From contig DAOVUP010000156.1 of assembly GCA_030632525.1 (NCBI GenBank), forward strand, positions 1 through 5,082: a stretch of 5,082 nucleotides of DNA, given 5' to 3'. The DNA is from Desulfobacteraceae bacterium. GTDB lineage: Bacteria; Desulfobacterota; DSM-4660; Desulfatiglandales; Desulfatiglandaceae. Shown here piece by piece: positions 1-5,082 of this stretch; positions within the stretch are counted from its first letter, which is position 1, and each line of letters begins with the position of its first letter. A program made the position numbers and the translations under genes. Under the pieces are notes generated by a model that did no database searches, was not told the origin of the DNA, and saw only the letters and a program-made list of their open reading frames with translations.

Positions 1-1
1 G

Positions 2-724
2 CTAACCACCTATCGGGATGATTTCCACAAATACGGCGGGGAAATGGAAGCCGCAGCATTGAGTAAAATCATGTTGTCCGTGGCACGTCAGTTGGGAAAT
101 AAATTTATGTACAGTCGGGTGGATCCTGCGAGTAAGGCCGGCCCCATTAAAAAAGCCTTTCATTTGCTTTGTCAGGCAAAAGTCTGCTCAAAAGTGGCCC
201 ATTCAAGCGGAAACGGATTGCCGTTGGGTGCGGAGTCAAACGAGAAATTTTTTAAGGCGCTGATGGTGGATATCGGGCTCATTTCCGTGCAGTTAGGGTT
301 TTCATCAACAAGACGCCGGGAGGCCGCAAACCTTATTCTGTCCAATAAAGGGGGGCTGGCGGAGCAGTTTGTGGGTCAGCAATTGCGCGCTTTGCAAGGT
401 CCTCTGGTGGAGGCCTCTCTTTTCTACTGGCAAAGAACCGGGGGAAGACAGGGGGAGATTGATTACCTCATGCAGTACGGGGATCAGTTGGTTCCTATCG
501 AGGTAAAATCCGGTCCGGCGGGCAGCATGAAGTCGCTGCATCAATTCATGGCGGAAAAAAGTCTGGATTTCGCGGTCCGATGCAATTTCAATTTACCCAC
601 CCTGGAAAACATCAGCCTGAAAACCACCTTAGGCCAATCCGTCTCTTACCGCCTCTTTTCAATACCCGTGTATCTGACCCAATGTCTTGACCGGCTCATG
701 GAAGAGGCGAAAAGCACTTCGTGA
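2..724 (+). CDS. AAA_14/DUF4143 ATP-binding protein, C-terminal part (5' end outside window)
   Basis: The frame is open from the left edge (first whole codon at 2), so about 240 C-terminal residues are visible and the start lies outside. The opening residues L-T-T-Y-R-D-D-F-H-K-Y, followed by a segment containing R-Q-L-G-N-K-F, match the DUF4143 region found after the P-loop ATPase domain in AAA_14/DUF4143 proteins. The P-loop itself is not in the window. Near the C-terminus, G-E-I-D-Y and then I-E-V-K-S-G (about 493-516) resemble the D...ExK arrangement of a PD-(D/E)XK nuclease-like fold, usual for DUF4143. The Met codon at 44 is internal to the conserved domain and is not a plausible start. 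The frame ends in tandem stops (TGA TAG, 722-727). These proteins are widespread and often in accessory regions, and their cellular role is poorly defined. The gene is separated from the downstream series by 130 nt and is probably unrelated to it. Family assignment is good; function is unknown. Confidence 0.85.
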   Translation, partial: LTTYRDDFHKYGGEMEAAALSKIMLSVARQLGNKFMYSRVDPASKAGPIKKAFHLLCQAKVCSKVAHSSGNGLPLGAESNEKFFKALMVDIGLISVQLGFSSTRRREAANLILSNKGGLAEQFVGQQLRALQGPLVEASLFYWQRTGGRQGEIDYLMQYGDQLVPIEVKSGPAGSMKSLHQFMAEKSLDFAVRCNFNLPTLENISLKTTLGQSVSYRLFSIPVYLTQCLDRLMEEAKSTS

Positions 725-806
725 TAGAGAGAAGGTCATCTATCTCAGACGAGGAAAACAGATTTTTGTTCGCAATTCCGGTTTATGAGGATTAGTTTAG
801 GCACGC

Positions 807-833
807 TTGGAATATTTGAAAAAAGGCTATAAA
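807..833 (+). promoter_or_regulatory. Weak candidate sigma-70-type promoter
   Basis: TTGGAA (807-812) and TATAAA (828-833) resemble -35 and -10 boxes, with a 15-nt spacer that is shorter than the usual 16-18. Transcription would begin around 840, just before the ribosome-binding site of the cytochrome gene, and could drive the whole series. The AT-rich setting makes chance matches likely. Confidence 0.25.
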
Positions 834-844
834 CTCAGGATGAT

Positions 845-850
845 GGAGGA
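845..850 (+). promoter_or_regulatory. Ribosome-binding site that sets the cytochrome start
   Basis: GGAGGA lies 4 nt before the ATG at 855. It is the only strong Shine-Dalgarno sequence near the possible starts (TTG 807, ATG 840, ATG 843, ATG 855) and favours the ATG at 855, although 4 nt is slightly close. Confidence 0.5.
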
Positions 851-854
851 TGAA

Positions 855-1232
855 ATGACAGGGAATATTCTCAGGGAGTTGTGGAAATGGCAGGAGCGGC
901 ATACAGGATTACGTGGTAAATGGAACCAAGCATTTCTGATTGCAAAAACTTTGAAAAGTATTTTAGTGGCAATTGCTGTACTGGTTTCTTTTAATCTTGC
1001 CCCTGTCCAAGCAGGCGATCCGCTCCCCAAAGGGGAGGGTAGAAACCTTGTTTCTAAGAAATGTCAGCGATGTCATAATCTTGATCGCATACAGGAAATG
1101 AGAGGCTCGAGAGAGCAATGGTCAGAGATACTCGAAGAAATGACCAATAACGGTCTTGAACTTAATGACAAAGATTCGAAACTGGTCTTAAAATATCTTG
1201 AGACTCATTTGGGACCTTCTCCAAAAAAATAG
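855..1232 (+). CDS. Mono-haem c-type cytochrome, exported
   Basis: This is a 125-residue protein with one haem-attachment motif, C-Q-R-C-H (residues 70-74), so it should carry one covalent haem c and act in electron transfer outside the cytoplasm. A hydrophobic segment at about residues 35-47 ends in V-Q-A|G near residue 53, which reads as a signal peptide cleavage site. After the haem motif the pattern W(x)n-E-E-M-T-N-N-G-L-E-L, then K-Y-L, resembles small cytochrome domains of the QHNDH-alpha haem-domain type. There the Met in that segment, here M96, is the probable sixth haem ligand (M82 is the alternative). The oddity is a hydrophilic leader of about 33 residues before the hydrophobic stretch, unusually long for a signal peptide. 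An in-frame TTG at 951 would give a normal 21-residue signal but lacks a clear ribosome-binding site. The methyltransferase gene follows after 28 nt. The cytochrome assignment is firm; redox partner and exact start are not. Confidence 0.85.
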   Translation: MTGNILRELWKWQERHTGLRGKWNQAFLIAKTLKSILVAIAVLVSFNLAPVQAGDPLPKGEGRNLVSKKCQRCHNLDRIQEMRGSREQWSEILEEMTNNGLELNDKDSKLVLKYLETHLGPSPKK

Positions 1233-1260
1233 GGTATTACAAGGTGTGCGGTTAAACAAT

Positions 1261-1848
1261 ATGTCTCATAAGTATGACCACAGACAGAAGCCTTCACAAT
1301 TCTTAGTTGAGAACATCGACCTGCTGCCTAAAGGGCGCGCGCTGGATCTGGCCATGGGCGGGGGACGGAATGCGGTTTATTTAGCTAAGATGGGTTATGA
1401 AACAGAGGGGATTGATATTTCCCGGAAAGAAGTGGGCGCCGCCCTTGAACTGGCCCGGACGTCCGGGGTTGATCTGAAGGCCCACATACGGGATCTTGAG
1501 GGTAACGTCCATTTTGATGAAGCCTCGTATGACGTTATTATCTGTTTTAACTACCTGCATCGCACCCTCATTCCGAAGATGAAAGACGCGGTTCGCACAG
1601 GAGGGATGATAGTTTATGAAACCTATATCGTTGATCAGACCCAGTTTGGCAGACCGAGGAATCCAAGCCATCTGTTAGAACGAAATGAGCTGCTTAATAT
1701 GTTCCGTGAGTTCCGGTGTCTTCGCTATCGAGAGGGCATTATAGAGAATCGAAAGGCCCTTGCCGGTATAGTAGCGGAAAAAGTGGTAGCCGTTAACGGC
1801 TCGAAACTTGTCGAAGATCCCGTTTTTAGCGGGAAAATTGGAAAGTAG
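1261..1848 (+). CDS. Class I SAM-dependent methyltransferase, TehB-like
   Basis: This 195-residue protein should transfer a methyl group from S-adenosylmethionine to an unidentified substrate in the cytoplasm. Motif I is A-L-D-L-A-M-G-G-G-R-N-A-V-Y-L-A (residues 27-42), the glycine-rich SAM loop. The usual Cys or Gly after D-L-A is Met here. G-I-D-I-S (50-54) supplies the acidic residue at the end of strand 2 that binds the ribose (D52). D-V-I-I-C-F-N-Y-L-H (91-100) is the motif IV strand, and R-T-G-G-M-I-V-Y-E-T (112-121) the strand 5 region. The motif I form and short length resemble tellurite-resistance TehB-like and related small methyltransferases. The frame extends upstream to 1198 inside the cytochrome gene, but ATG 1261 is preferred: it follows the cytochrome stop and has an AAGGTG element 14 nt upstream, which is distant. 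It is 17 nt from the selenoprotein-like gene. A role in methylating sulfur, selenium or tellurium compounds is possible but unproven. Confidence 0.8.
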   Translation: MSHKYDHRQKPSQFLVENIDLLPKGRALDLAMGGGRNAVYLAKMGYETEGIDISRKEVGAALELARTSGVDLKAHIRDLEGNVHFDEASYDVIICFNYLHRTLIPKMKDAVRTGGMIVYETYIVDQTQFGRPRNPSHLLERNELLNMFREFRCLRYREGIIENRKALAGIVAEKVVAVNGSKLVEDPVFSGKIGK

Positions 1849-1865
1849 AAATTGGGCGGGATCGT

Positions 1866-2708
1866 ATGAAATGGAAGCAATTTTTTACTCCGGTTAAGAA
1901 CATGGATGCTGAAGAGACCAGGACATATATGGCCCAGCATGAGGAAGGGAGCTATACCCTTTTGGATGTACGTCAACCAGGGGAATATGAAAGCTCCAGG
2001 ATCCCTGGGGCCACACTTATCCCCCTTCCTCAGCTTTCTGACAGGCTCGGGGAGCTTGATCCTGAAAAACCTGTAATAACTTACTGAGCCATAGGAGGCC
2101 GCAGCCGTGCCGCTGCGCAACTTCTGGCAGGACAAGGATTTAAGGAGGTATATAACCTTAAAGGGGGCATCAGGGCCTGGCATGGCCTTACTGCCGCAGG
2201 ACCCGTTGAGATGGGCTGGATGATCTTTACGGGGGACGAGTCTCCCTTAGAGGTAATCACCTTTGCCTATGGGATGGAGCAGGGCCTTGGAGAGTTTTAC
2301 TCTTCTGCAGCAGAAATGATCGAGGACAAGAATGTAGTCGGGCTTTTGAGGAAGTTGGCCCGGATTGAAGAAAACCATAAAAAGAAACTTCTTGATCTAT
2401 ATATGACTCTGGGTGAAACGGGGAAAGGGCGTGAGGCCTTTGAGGCAGAGATCATGAGCGAGATGATGGAAGGAGGTTTCACCACTGAGGAATTCATAGA
2501 AAAAAACAGACCTGCAATGGAGACAACAGCGGATACCCTGAGTCTGGCCATGATGCTTGAGACCCAGGCCCTGGACCTCTATCTGAGATACTCCCAGAAG
2601 GCTGAAGATCAAGAAAGCAGGAGTGTCCTGTACCGGATAGCCGAAGATGAAAAGGCCCATTTGGCAGCCTTGGGCGATATGATGGAGGCCATTCATAATG
2701 AAGAATGA
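1866..2708 (+). CDS. Selenocysteine rhodanese-ferritin (rubrerythrin-like) fusion, UGA at 2085 read as Sec
   Basis: Read through the in-frame TGA at 2085-2087, this is a 280-residue two-domain protein. Residues about 10-107 form a single-domain rhodanese: L-L-D-V-R (32-36), E-Y (40-41), I-P-G-A (46-49), then the active-site loop V-I-T-Y-U-A-I-G-G-R-S-R with Sec74 in the catalytic Cys position of the CxxGxR pattern. V-Y-N-L-K-G-G-I-R-A-W (95-105) is the usual rhodanese C-terminal strand and helix. Residues about 125-275 form a ferritin-like four-helix domain with rubrerythrin-type ligands E138, E168-x-x-H171, E232 and E262-x-x-H265, implying a di-iron centre. The protein contains no Cys. A rhodanese transfers sulfane sulfur; Sec could give persulfide, selenide or peroxide chemistry. 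ATG 1866 is the natural domain start, with only a weak G-rich ribosome-binding site. The true stop at 2706 overlaps the next gene by 11 nt. Known families support each domain; Sec decoding is inferred from frame, position and the SECIS-like hairpin. The alternatives are a Cys-to-stop mutation or a sequencing error. Confidence 0.85.
2085..2128 (+). promoter_or_regulatory. SECIS-like element: UGA codon and downstream stem-loop
   Basis: The TGA at 2085-2087 is followed by a foldable stretch. The upper stem CGCAGC (2100-2105) pairs perfectly with GCTGCG (2112-2117) around the 6-nt loop CGTGCC (2106-2111). The loop has G at its second position (2107), 19 nt after the UGA. Below an asymmetric internal loop (C2099 against 2118-2120), GGAGG (2094-2098) pairs with CTTCT (2121-2125) using two G-U pairs. 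GCC (2088-2090) can pair with GGC (2126-2128) across a 3-nt bulge. Bacterial SECIS elements are in the coding region right after UGA, with a small apical loop carrying an early G that SelB recognises at a similar distance. The fit is good by eye; no folding energy was computed. Confidence 0.75.
2684..2688 (+). promoter_or_regulatory. Ribosome-binding site of the hydroxylase gene, inside the preceding coding region
   Basis: GGAGG lies 9 nt before the ATG at 2698, within the last codons of the rhodanese-ferritin gene. It supports the overlapping start of the next gene and an independent initiation on the same transcript. Confidence 0.65.
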
Positions 2709-3540
2709 AATTCTTATCAGGCTTGTTTCATTTGCCTCAGTTTTTGTTTTAATCGCCCTCTGGGAATTGGCAAGACCCCGCCGTGATCTGACCACATCCA
2801 AGGCAAAGCGATGGTTCGGCAATCTCGGGATAGTGGGCCTAAATTCGTTGTCAGCACAGCTGCTGATGCCGGTTATGCCGGTGGCCATGGCCCTTATCGT
2901 AAAGGAAAACCACTGGGGGCTTTTGAATACCTTGAATATCCCCTACCCTGTAGCAGTAGCGGCCAGCGTGATTCTCCTCGATCTTGTTGTATACATACAG
3001 CATGTCATGTTTCATGCCATACCGATCCTCTGGAGATTCCATATGATGCACCATGCGGATCTGGATTACGACCTGACTACCGGTCTCCGTTTCCATCCTA
3101 TAGAAATTCTGATCTCTTTCGGTATTAAATTAGCGGTCGTTGTCGTACTTGGCCCACCGGTTTTGGCTGTTATCCTCTTTGAGATATTGCTCAACGCCAC
3201 TGCAACCTTCAACCACGGAAACATCCATATGCCTGAAAAGGTCGACCGGATACTTCGTCTCTTTGTGGTTACGCCTGATATGCATCGTGTCCATCATTCC
3301 GTCACAATCCGGGAGACAAACAGCAATTTCGGCTTCAATATGCCCTGGTGGGATCGGCTTTTCGGGACTTACCGGGCCCAGCCCGCGGCAGGCCATAAAG
3401 GGATGACCATCGGACTTTCCCAGTTTCGTGACCCGAAACGCCTGACGTTCCCCTGGATGTTAGCCCTGCCTTTTATCGGAAAAACTGGGCGTTATTCCAT
3501 CAACGGATGGGGGCGTGAGCCTGTTGTTAGAAAGGAGTAA
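2698..3540 (+). CDS. Fatty acid hydroxylase/sterol desaturase superfamily membrane protein
   Basis: This 280-residue integral membrane protein carries the histidine clusters of the fatty acid hydroxylase superfamily: H102-x-x-x-H106, H115-x-x-H118-H119, H173 with H177, and H196-x-x-H199-H200. These bind a di-iron centre that uses O2 to hydroxylate or desaturate lipid substrates at the membrane. Hydrophobic segments lie at about residues 5-22, 44-68, 82-100 and 138-165. The cytoplasmic catalytic part includes P-W-W-D-R-L-F-G-T-Y (216-225), a pattern typical of the family. The length suits the bacterial members. The start overlaps the preceding stop by 11 nt and has a good ribosome-binding site, implying translational coupling. 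The substrate (fatty acid, sterol, hopanoid or carotenoid) cannot be told from the sequence. An O2-using enzyme beside a rubrerythrin-like protein may point to oxygen-exposed conditions, which is inference only. Confidence 0.88.
   Translation: MKNEILIRLVSFASVFVLIALWELARPRRDLTTSKAKRWFGNLGIVGLNSLSAQLLMPVMPVAMALIVKENHWGLLNTLNIPYPVAVAASVILLDLVVYIQHVMFHAIPILWRFHMMHHADLDYDLTTGLRFHPIEILISFGIKLAVVVVLGPPVLAVILFEILLNATATFNHGNIHMPEKVDRILRLFVVTPDMHRVHHSVTIRETNSNFGFNMPWWDRLFGTYRAQPAAGHKGMTIGLSQFRDPKRLTFPWMLALPFIGKTGRYSINGWGREPVVRKE
3534..3537 (+). promoter_or_regulatory. Ribosome-binding site supporting a TTG start
   Basis: GGAG, within AAAGGAG at the end of the hydroxylase gene, lies 8 nt before the TTG at 3546. 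It decides for this non-ATG start. The first in-frame ATG (3603) falls inside the conserved N-terminal motif F-M-N-H-A-A and would be too late. Confidence 0.7.
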
Positions 3541-3545
3541 GGGAA

Positions 3546-4685
3546 TTGGAAGACTTTGACAGGTATCGCTCGGAATTCCCAATTACAGAAAACCATATTT
3601 TTATGAATCACGCCGCGGTCTCTTCGCCCCCCATCCGGGTGGTTAAGTCTGTGGAGTCGCTGTTGCGGGAGTTCAGTTATTGCGGTATTGAGTGTTATCC
3701 CAAATGGCTAAAAAGGATTGCTGAAGTCCGCGGGCTTTTCGCAAAACTGATTAAGGCCCATGACCATGAAATCGCCTTTGTCGGCAATACCTCAGAGGGG
3801 CTGAGCTGTGTTGCGGGAGGTCTTAAATGGAAAAAGGGTGACGTGGTCCTTGTTACGAGACCTGAGTTTCCAGCCAATATCTATCCCTGGATGAATCTCG
3901 AGCGTCAAGGGGTCTTTCTCCAATTTGTGCAAAGAAGGGAAGGTCGTTTCGGGATCAGGGACATAGAAAGGGCGCTGAAACCTCGGACCCGCCTACTTTC
4001 AGTCAGTTCGGTAGATTTTTCCACGGGTTTTAGTTGTGGTCTGGAGGCCATAGGAGATTTTTGCAGGAGAAAAGGGATACTCTTCTGCGTGGATGCCATT
4101 CAAAGTTTAGGCGTTATCCCCATGGATGTGAAAAAATTCGGCATCCATTTTATGGCTGCCGGCGGTCATAAATGGCTCCTAAGTACCATGGGCTGCGGGA
4201 CCCTGTTCATCTCCAATGAGGTAAATGATATGGTTCACCCGGACCGGGTTGGATGGAAAAGCGTGGTGGATGAGGACGAGTTTTTCCAACCCAGTTTTGA
4301 CCTGAAGCCGGATGCGCTTCGCTTTGAGCCCGGGACCATGAATTTTGCCGGGATTTATGCCTTGGGCGCAGCCATTGATTTACTCCAGGAATTGGGGATA
4401 GAAAAGATCTACCGCAATGTTTTGAGTATAAACGATCTCCTCTTACAGGGATTGATGGATCGAGATGTCCGGATTATGACGCCCATGGGTCGGGAGGAAC
4501 GCTCCGGTATACTCAGCTTTATCCCTTCTTCAGACCCCAAATCCCTCTTTAAATTTTTGGCCGGGAAAAAGATCGTGGTTTCTCTGAGGGATAATATGAT
4601 CCGGCTTTCACCCCATTTTTATAATAATGGGGATGATGTTAGGACCTTTTTTGAGGCGCTGGATGGTTTTGGGAAAAAAATCTAA
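3546..4685 (+). CDS. Class V aminotransferase-fold PLP enzyme, without the cysteine desulfurase Cys
   Basis: This 379-residue protein is a fold type I PLP enzyme of the class V aminotransferase family (relatives include SufS/CsdA cysteine desulfurases, kynureninases and isopenicillin N epimerases). F-M-N-H-A-A (19-24) is the N-terminal substrate-site motif. G-N-T-S-E-G (80-85) is the phosphate/ring loop. D183 with Q186 in V-D-A-I-Q-S-L-G contacts the pyridine ring. K209 in A-G-G-H-K-W-L is the Schiff-base lysine. E-P-G-T-M-N-F (261-267) is also typical. Near the C-terminus V-V-S-L-R-D-N is followed directly by M-I-R-L-S-P-H-F-Y-N-N; the Cys-bearing loop of SufS-type desulfurases (RxGxHCA) is missing, so persulfide-forming desulfurase activity is not expected. 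Alternatives are an aminotransferase, lyase or epimerase of unknown substrate. It starts at TTG, 5 nt after the hydroxylase stop, so co-transcription is likely. Family is firm, reaction is open. Confidence 0.87.
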   Translation: MEDFDRYRSEFPITENHIFMNHAAVSSPPIRVVKSVESLLREFSYCGIECYPKWLKRIAEVRGLFAKLIKAHDHEIAFVGNTSEGLSCVAGGLKWKKGDVVLVTRPEFPANIYPWMNLERQGVFLQFVQRREGRFGIRDIERALKPRTRLLSVSSVDFSTGFSCGLEAIGDFCRRKGILFCVDAIQSLGVIPMDVKKFGIHFMAAGGHKWLLSTMGCGTLFISNEVNDMVHPDRVGWKSVVDEDEFFQPSFDLKPDALRFEPGTMNFAGIYALGAAIDLLQELGIEKIYRNVLSINDLLLQGLMDRDVRIMTPMGREERSGILSFIPSSDPKSLFKFLAGKKIVVSLRDNMIRLSPHFYNNGDDVRTFFEALDGFGKKI

Positions 4686-4705
4686 TTTCAAACTGTTGAA
4701 TATTA

Positions 4706-5082
4706 ATGAAAAATGAGGGGTCAGCCAAAGGGATTGTTTGGGATTTGAGCGAGCTGTACCATGGGGATACGGACCTTGAACTGGATAAGGATCTTGAGAC
4801 AGCTCGAGATAAGGCCCTCGGCCTTGTCGCTTCGTTCAAGGGAAAGATTAATAATAAGAACCTGGACCCCAAAACACTCCTCTCTGCTATTCGTAAATAT
4901 GAATCAATCCACGAGATGGGCATGCGGCCCTGCCTCTTCGCCTATCTTTACCACTCAGCAGATACCCGGGATCACAAGAGGACCAGGCTCCTGCAGAAAG
5001 TCAAAGAGAAATGGAATGAGATCTCTCAGATCCTCACGTTTTTTGAGCTTGAGATAAAGGCACTTCCGGAAGACTCCTTAAA
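4706..5082 (+). CDS. M3-family oligoendopeptidase (PepF-like), N-terminal part (3' end outside window)
   Basis: The frame from ATG 4706 stays open to the right edge: 125 codons plus 2 nt. The N-terminus has V-W-D-L-S-E-L-Y (11-18), the hallmark opening of oligoendopeptidase F-type M3 peptidases. A helix-rich region follows (F-K-G-K-I at 44-48, then Y-L-Y-H-S-A-D-T at 80-87), as in the N-terminal helical domain of that family. Full-length members have about 550-600 residues, so the zinc-binding HExxH site lies beyond the window. If complete, it would be a cytoplasmic zinc metallopeptidase cutting short peptides. ATG 4706 has no clear Shine-Dalgarno sequence, but it gives the expected distance to the W-D-L-S motif. 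The gap from the aminotransferase stop is 20 nt, with no terminator, so it may share the transcript. Confidence 0.85.
   Translation, partial: MKNEGSAKGIVWDLSELYHGDTDLELDKDLETARDKALGLVASFKGKINNKNLDPKTLLSAIRKYESIHEMGMRPCLFAYLYHSADTRDHKRTRLLQKVKEKWNEISQILTFFELEIKALPEDSL

Larger units (their letters stand above)
725..854. other. Intergenic gap before the downstream gene series
   Basis: This 130-nt stretch separates the DUF4143 gene from the cytochrome gene. A frame in phase with the cytochrome extends upstream to a TTG at 807, but the residues it would add look unconserved and the TTG has no good ribosome-binding site. I see no strong terminator: the only inverted repeat, GATAG (723-727) with CTATC (740-744), is 5 bp with a 12-nt loop and no T-run. 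A weak promoter-like pair occurs near its end and is listed separately. Confidence 0.6.

Noticed and set aside
723..744. GATAG/CTATC inverted repeat after the DUF4143 gene as a terminator
   Set aside because: It has a 5-bp AT-rich stem, a 12-nt loop and no downstream T-tract, so it is too weak to call.
798..815. GGCACG-containing stretch resembling a sigma-54 -24/-12 promoter
   Set aside because: GG at 800-801 is not followed by a GC at the required spacing; the expected -12 position reads AA.
1819..1835. Inverted repeat CCCG...CGGG near the end of the methyltransferase gene as a terminator
   Set aside because: The stem is only 4 bp, it lies inside coding sequence, and no T-run follows on the + strand.
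1866..2087. A free-standing 73-residue truncated rhodanese followed by an independent ferritin-like gene starting at 2211
   Set aside because: Both parts are in one frame, the bases between them (2088-2210) encode a conserved rhodanese second half, and the TGA falls precisely on the catalytic Cys codon with a SECIS-like hairpin after it. No good ribosome-binding site lies just before 2211.
2085..2087. General reassignment of UGA (for example to Trp or Gly) in this organism
   Set aside because: Trp is encoded by TGG in all genes here, and the TGA at 2706 acts as a stop overlapping the next gene's start. Only the codon at the rhodanese active site calls for recoding.
1725..2183. Open frame on the minus strand, 152 codons
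   Set aside because: It lies opposite the methyltransferase end and the rhodanese domain, shows no recognisable domain, and crosses the gap between two well-supported genes. It is a shadow of the + strand genes.
2397..2888. Open frame on the minus strand, 163 codons
   Set aside because: It is antisense to the ferritin-like domain and the hydroxylase N-terminus, both of which have clear family motifs. Its own translation has none that I recognise.
4761..5057. Open frame on the plus strand, 98 codons, near the right edge
   Set aside because: It overlaps the oligoendopeptidase frame that runs open from 4706 and carries the family's W-D-L-S motif. Its own translation is low-quality and Arg/Ser-rich.

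Overview
The window is 5,082 bp of bacterial DNA with every gene on the + strand and moderate base composition. Several features together suggest a Gram-negative anaerobe or microaerophile, most plausibly in the Desulfobacterota/Deltaproteobacteria. These are a periplasmic-type c cytochrome, a selenocysteine-type UGA in a rhodanese-ferritin fusion, and an oligoendopeptidase F-type gene. This placement is inferred from gene content, not from a marker gene.

Layout. Positions 2-724 hold the 3' end of an ATP-binding protein of the AAA_14/DUF4143 type, cut off by the left edge. Positions 725-854 are a non-coding gap with one weak candidate promoter and no convincing terminator. From 855 to the right edge runs a tight co-directional series. 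It contains a mono-haem c-type cytochrome (855-1232), a TehB-like class I SAM methyltransferase (1261-1848), a rhodanese-ferritin fusion with an in-frame UGA (1866-2708), a membrane fatty acid hydroxylase/sterol desaturase-type di-iron protein (2698-3540), a class V PLP-dependent aminotransferase-like enzyme (3546-4685), and the N-terminus of an M3-family oligoendopeptidase (4706-5082, cut by the right edge). Gaps in the series are 28, 17, -11, 5 and 20 nt, which suggests one operon.

Main finding. The gene at 1866-2708 would be split by a naive gene caller into a 73-residue 'truncated rhodanese' and a separate 'ferritin-like' protein starting at 2211. Both pieces are in the same frame. The separating UGA (2085-2087) sits exactly where the rhodanese active-site cysteine belongs (pattern U-A-I-G-G-R-S). 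The region after it encodes the rest of a normal rhodanese domain. A SECIS-like stem-loop lies immediately downstream, with a 6-bp perfect upper stem, a 6-nt loop with G at its second position, and a 5-bp lower stem. The best reading is a selenoprotein: a Sec-rhodanese domain joined to a rubrerythrin-like di-iron domain. The translated product contains no cysteine at all, so Sec74 would be its only chalcogen nucleophile.

How the genes might work together is uncertain. A sulfur/selenium-transfer or peroxide-handling di-iron protein, a c-type haem protein and a membrane di-iron oxygenase would suit redox or oxidative-stress chemistry, but nothing in the sequence proves a shared pathway.
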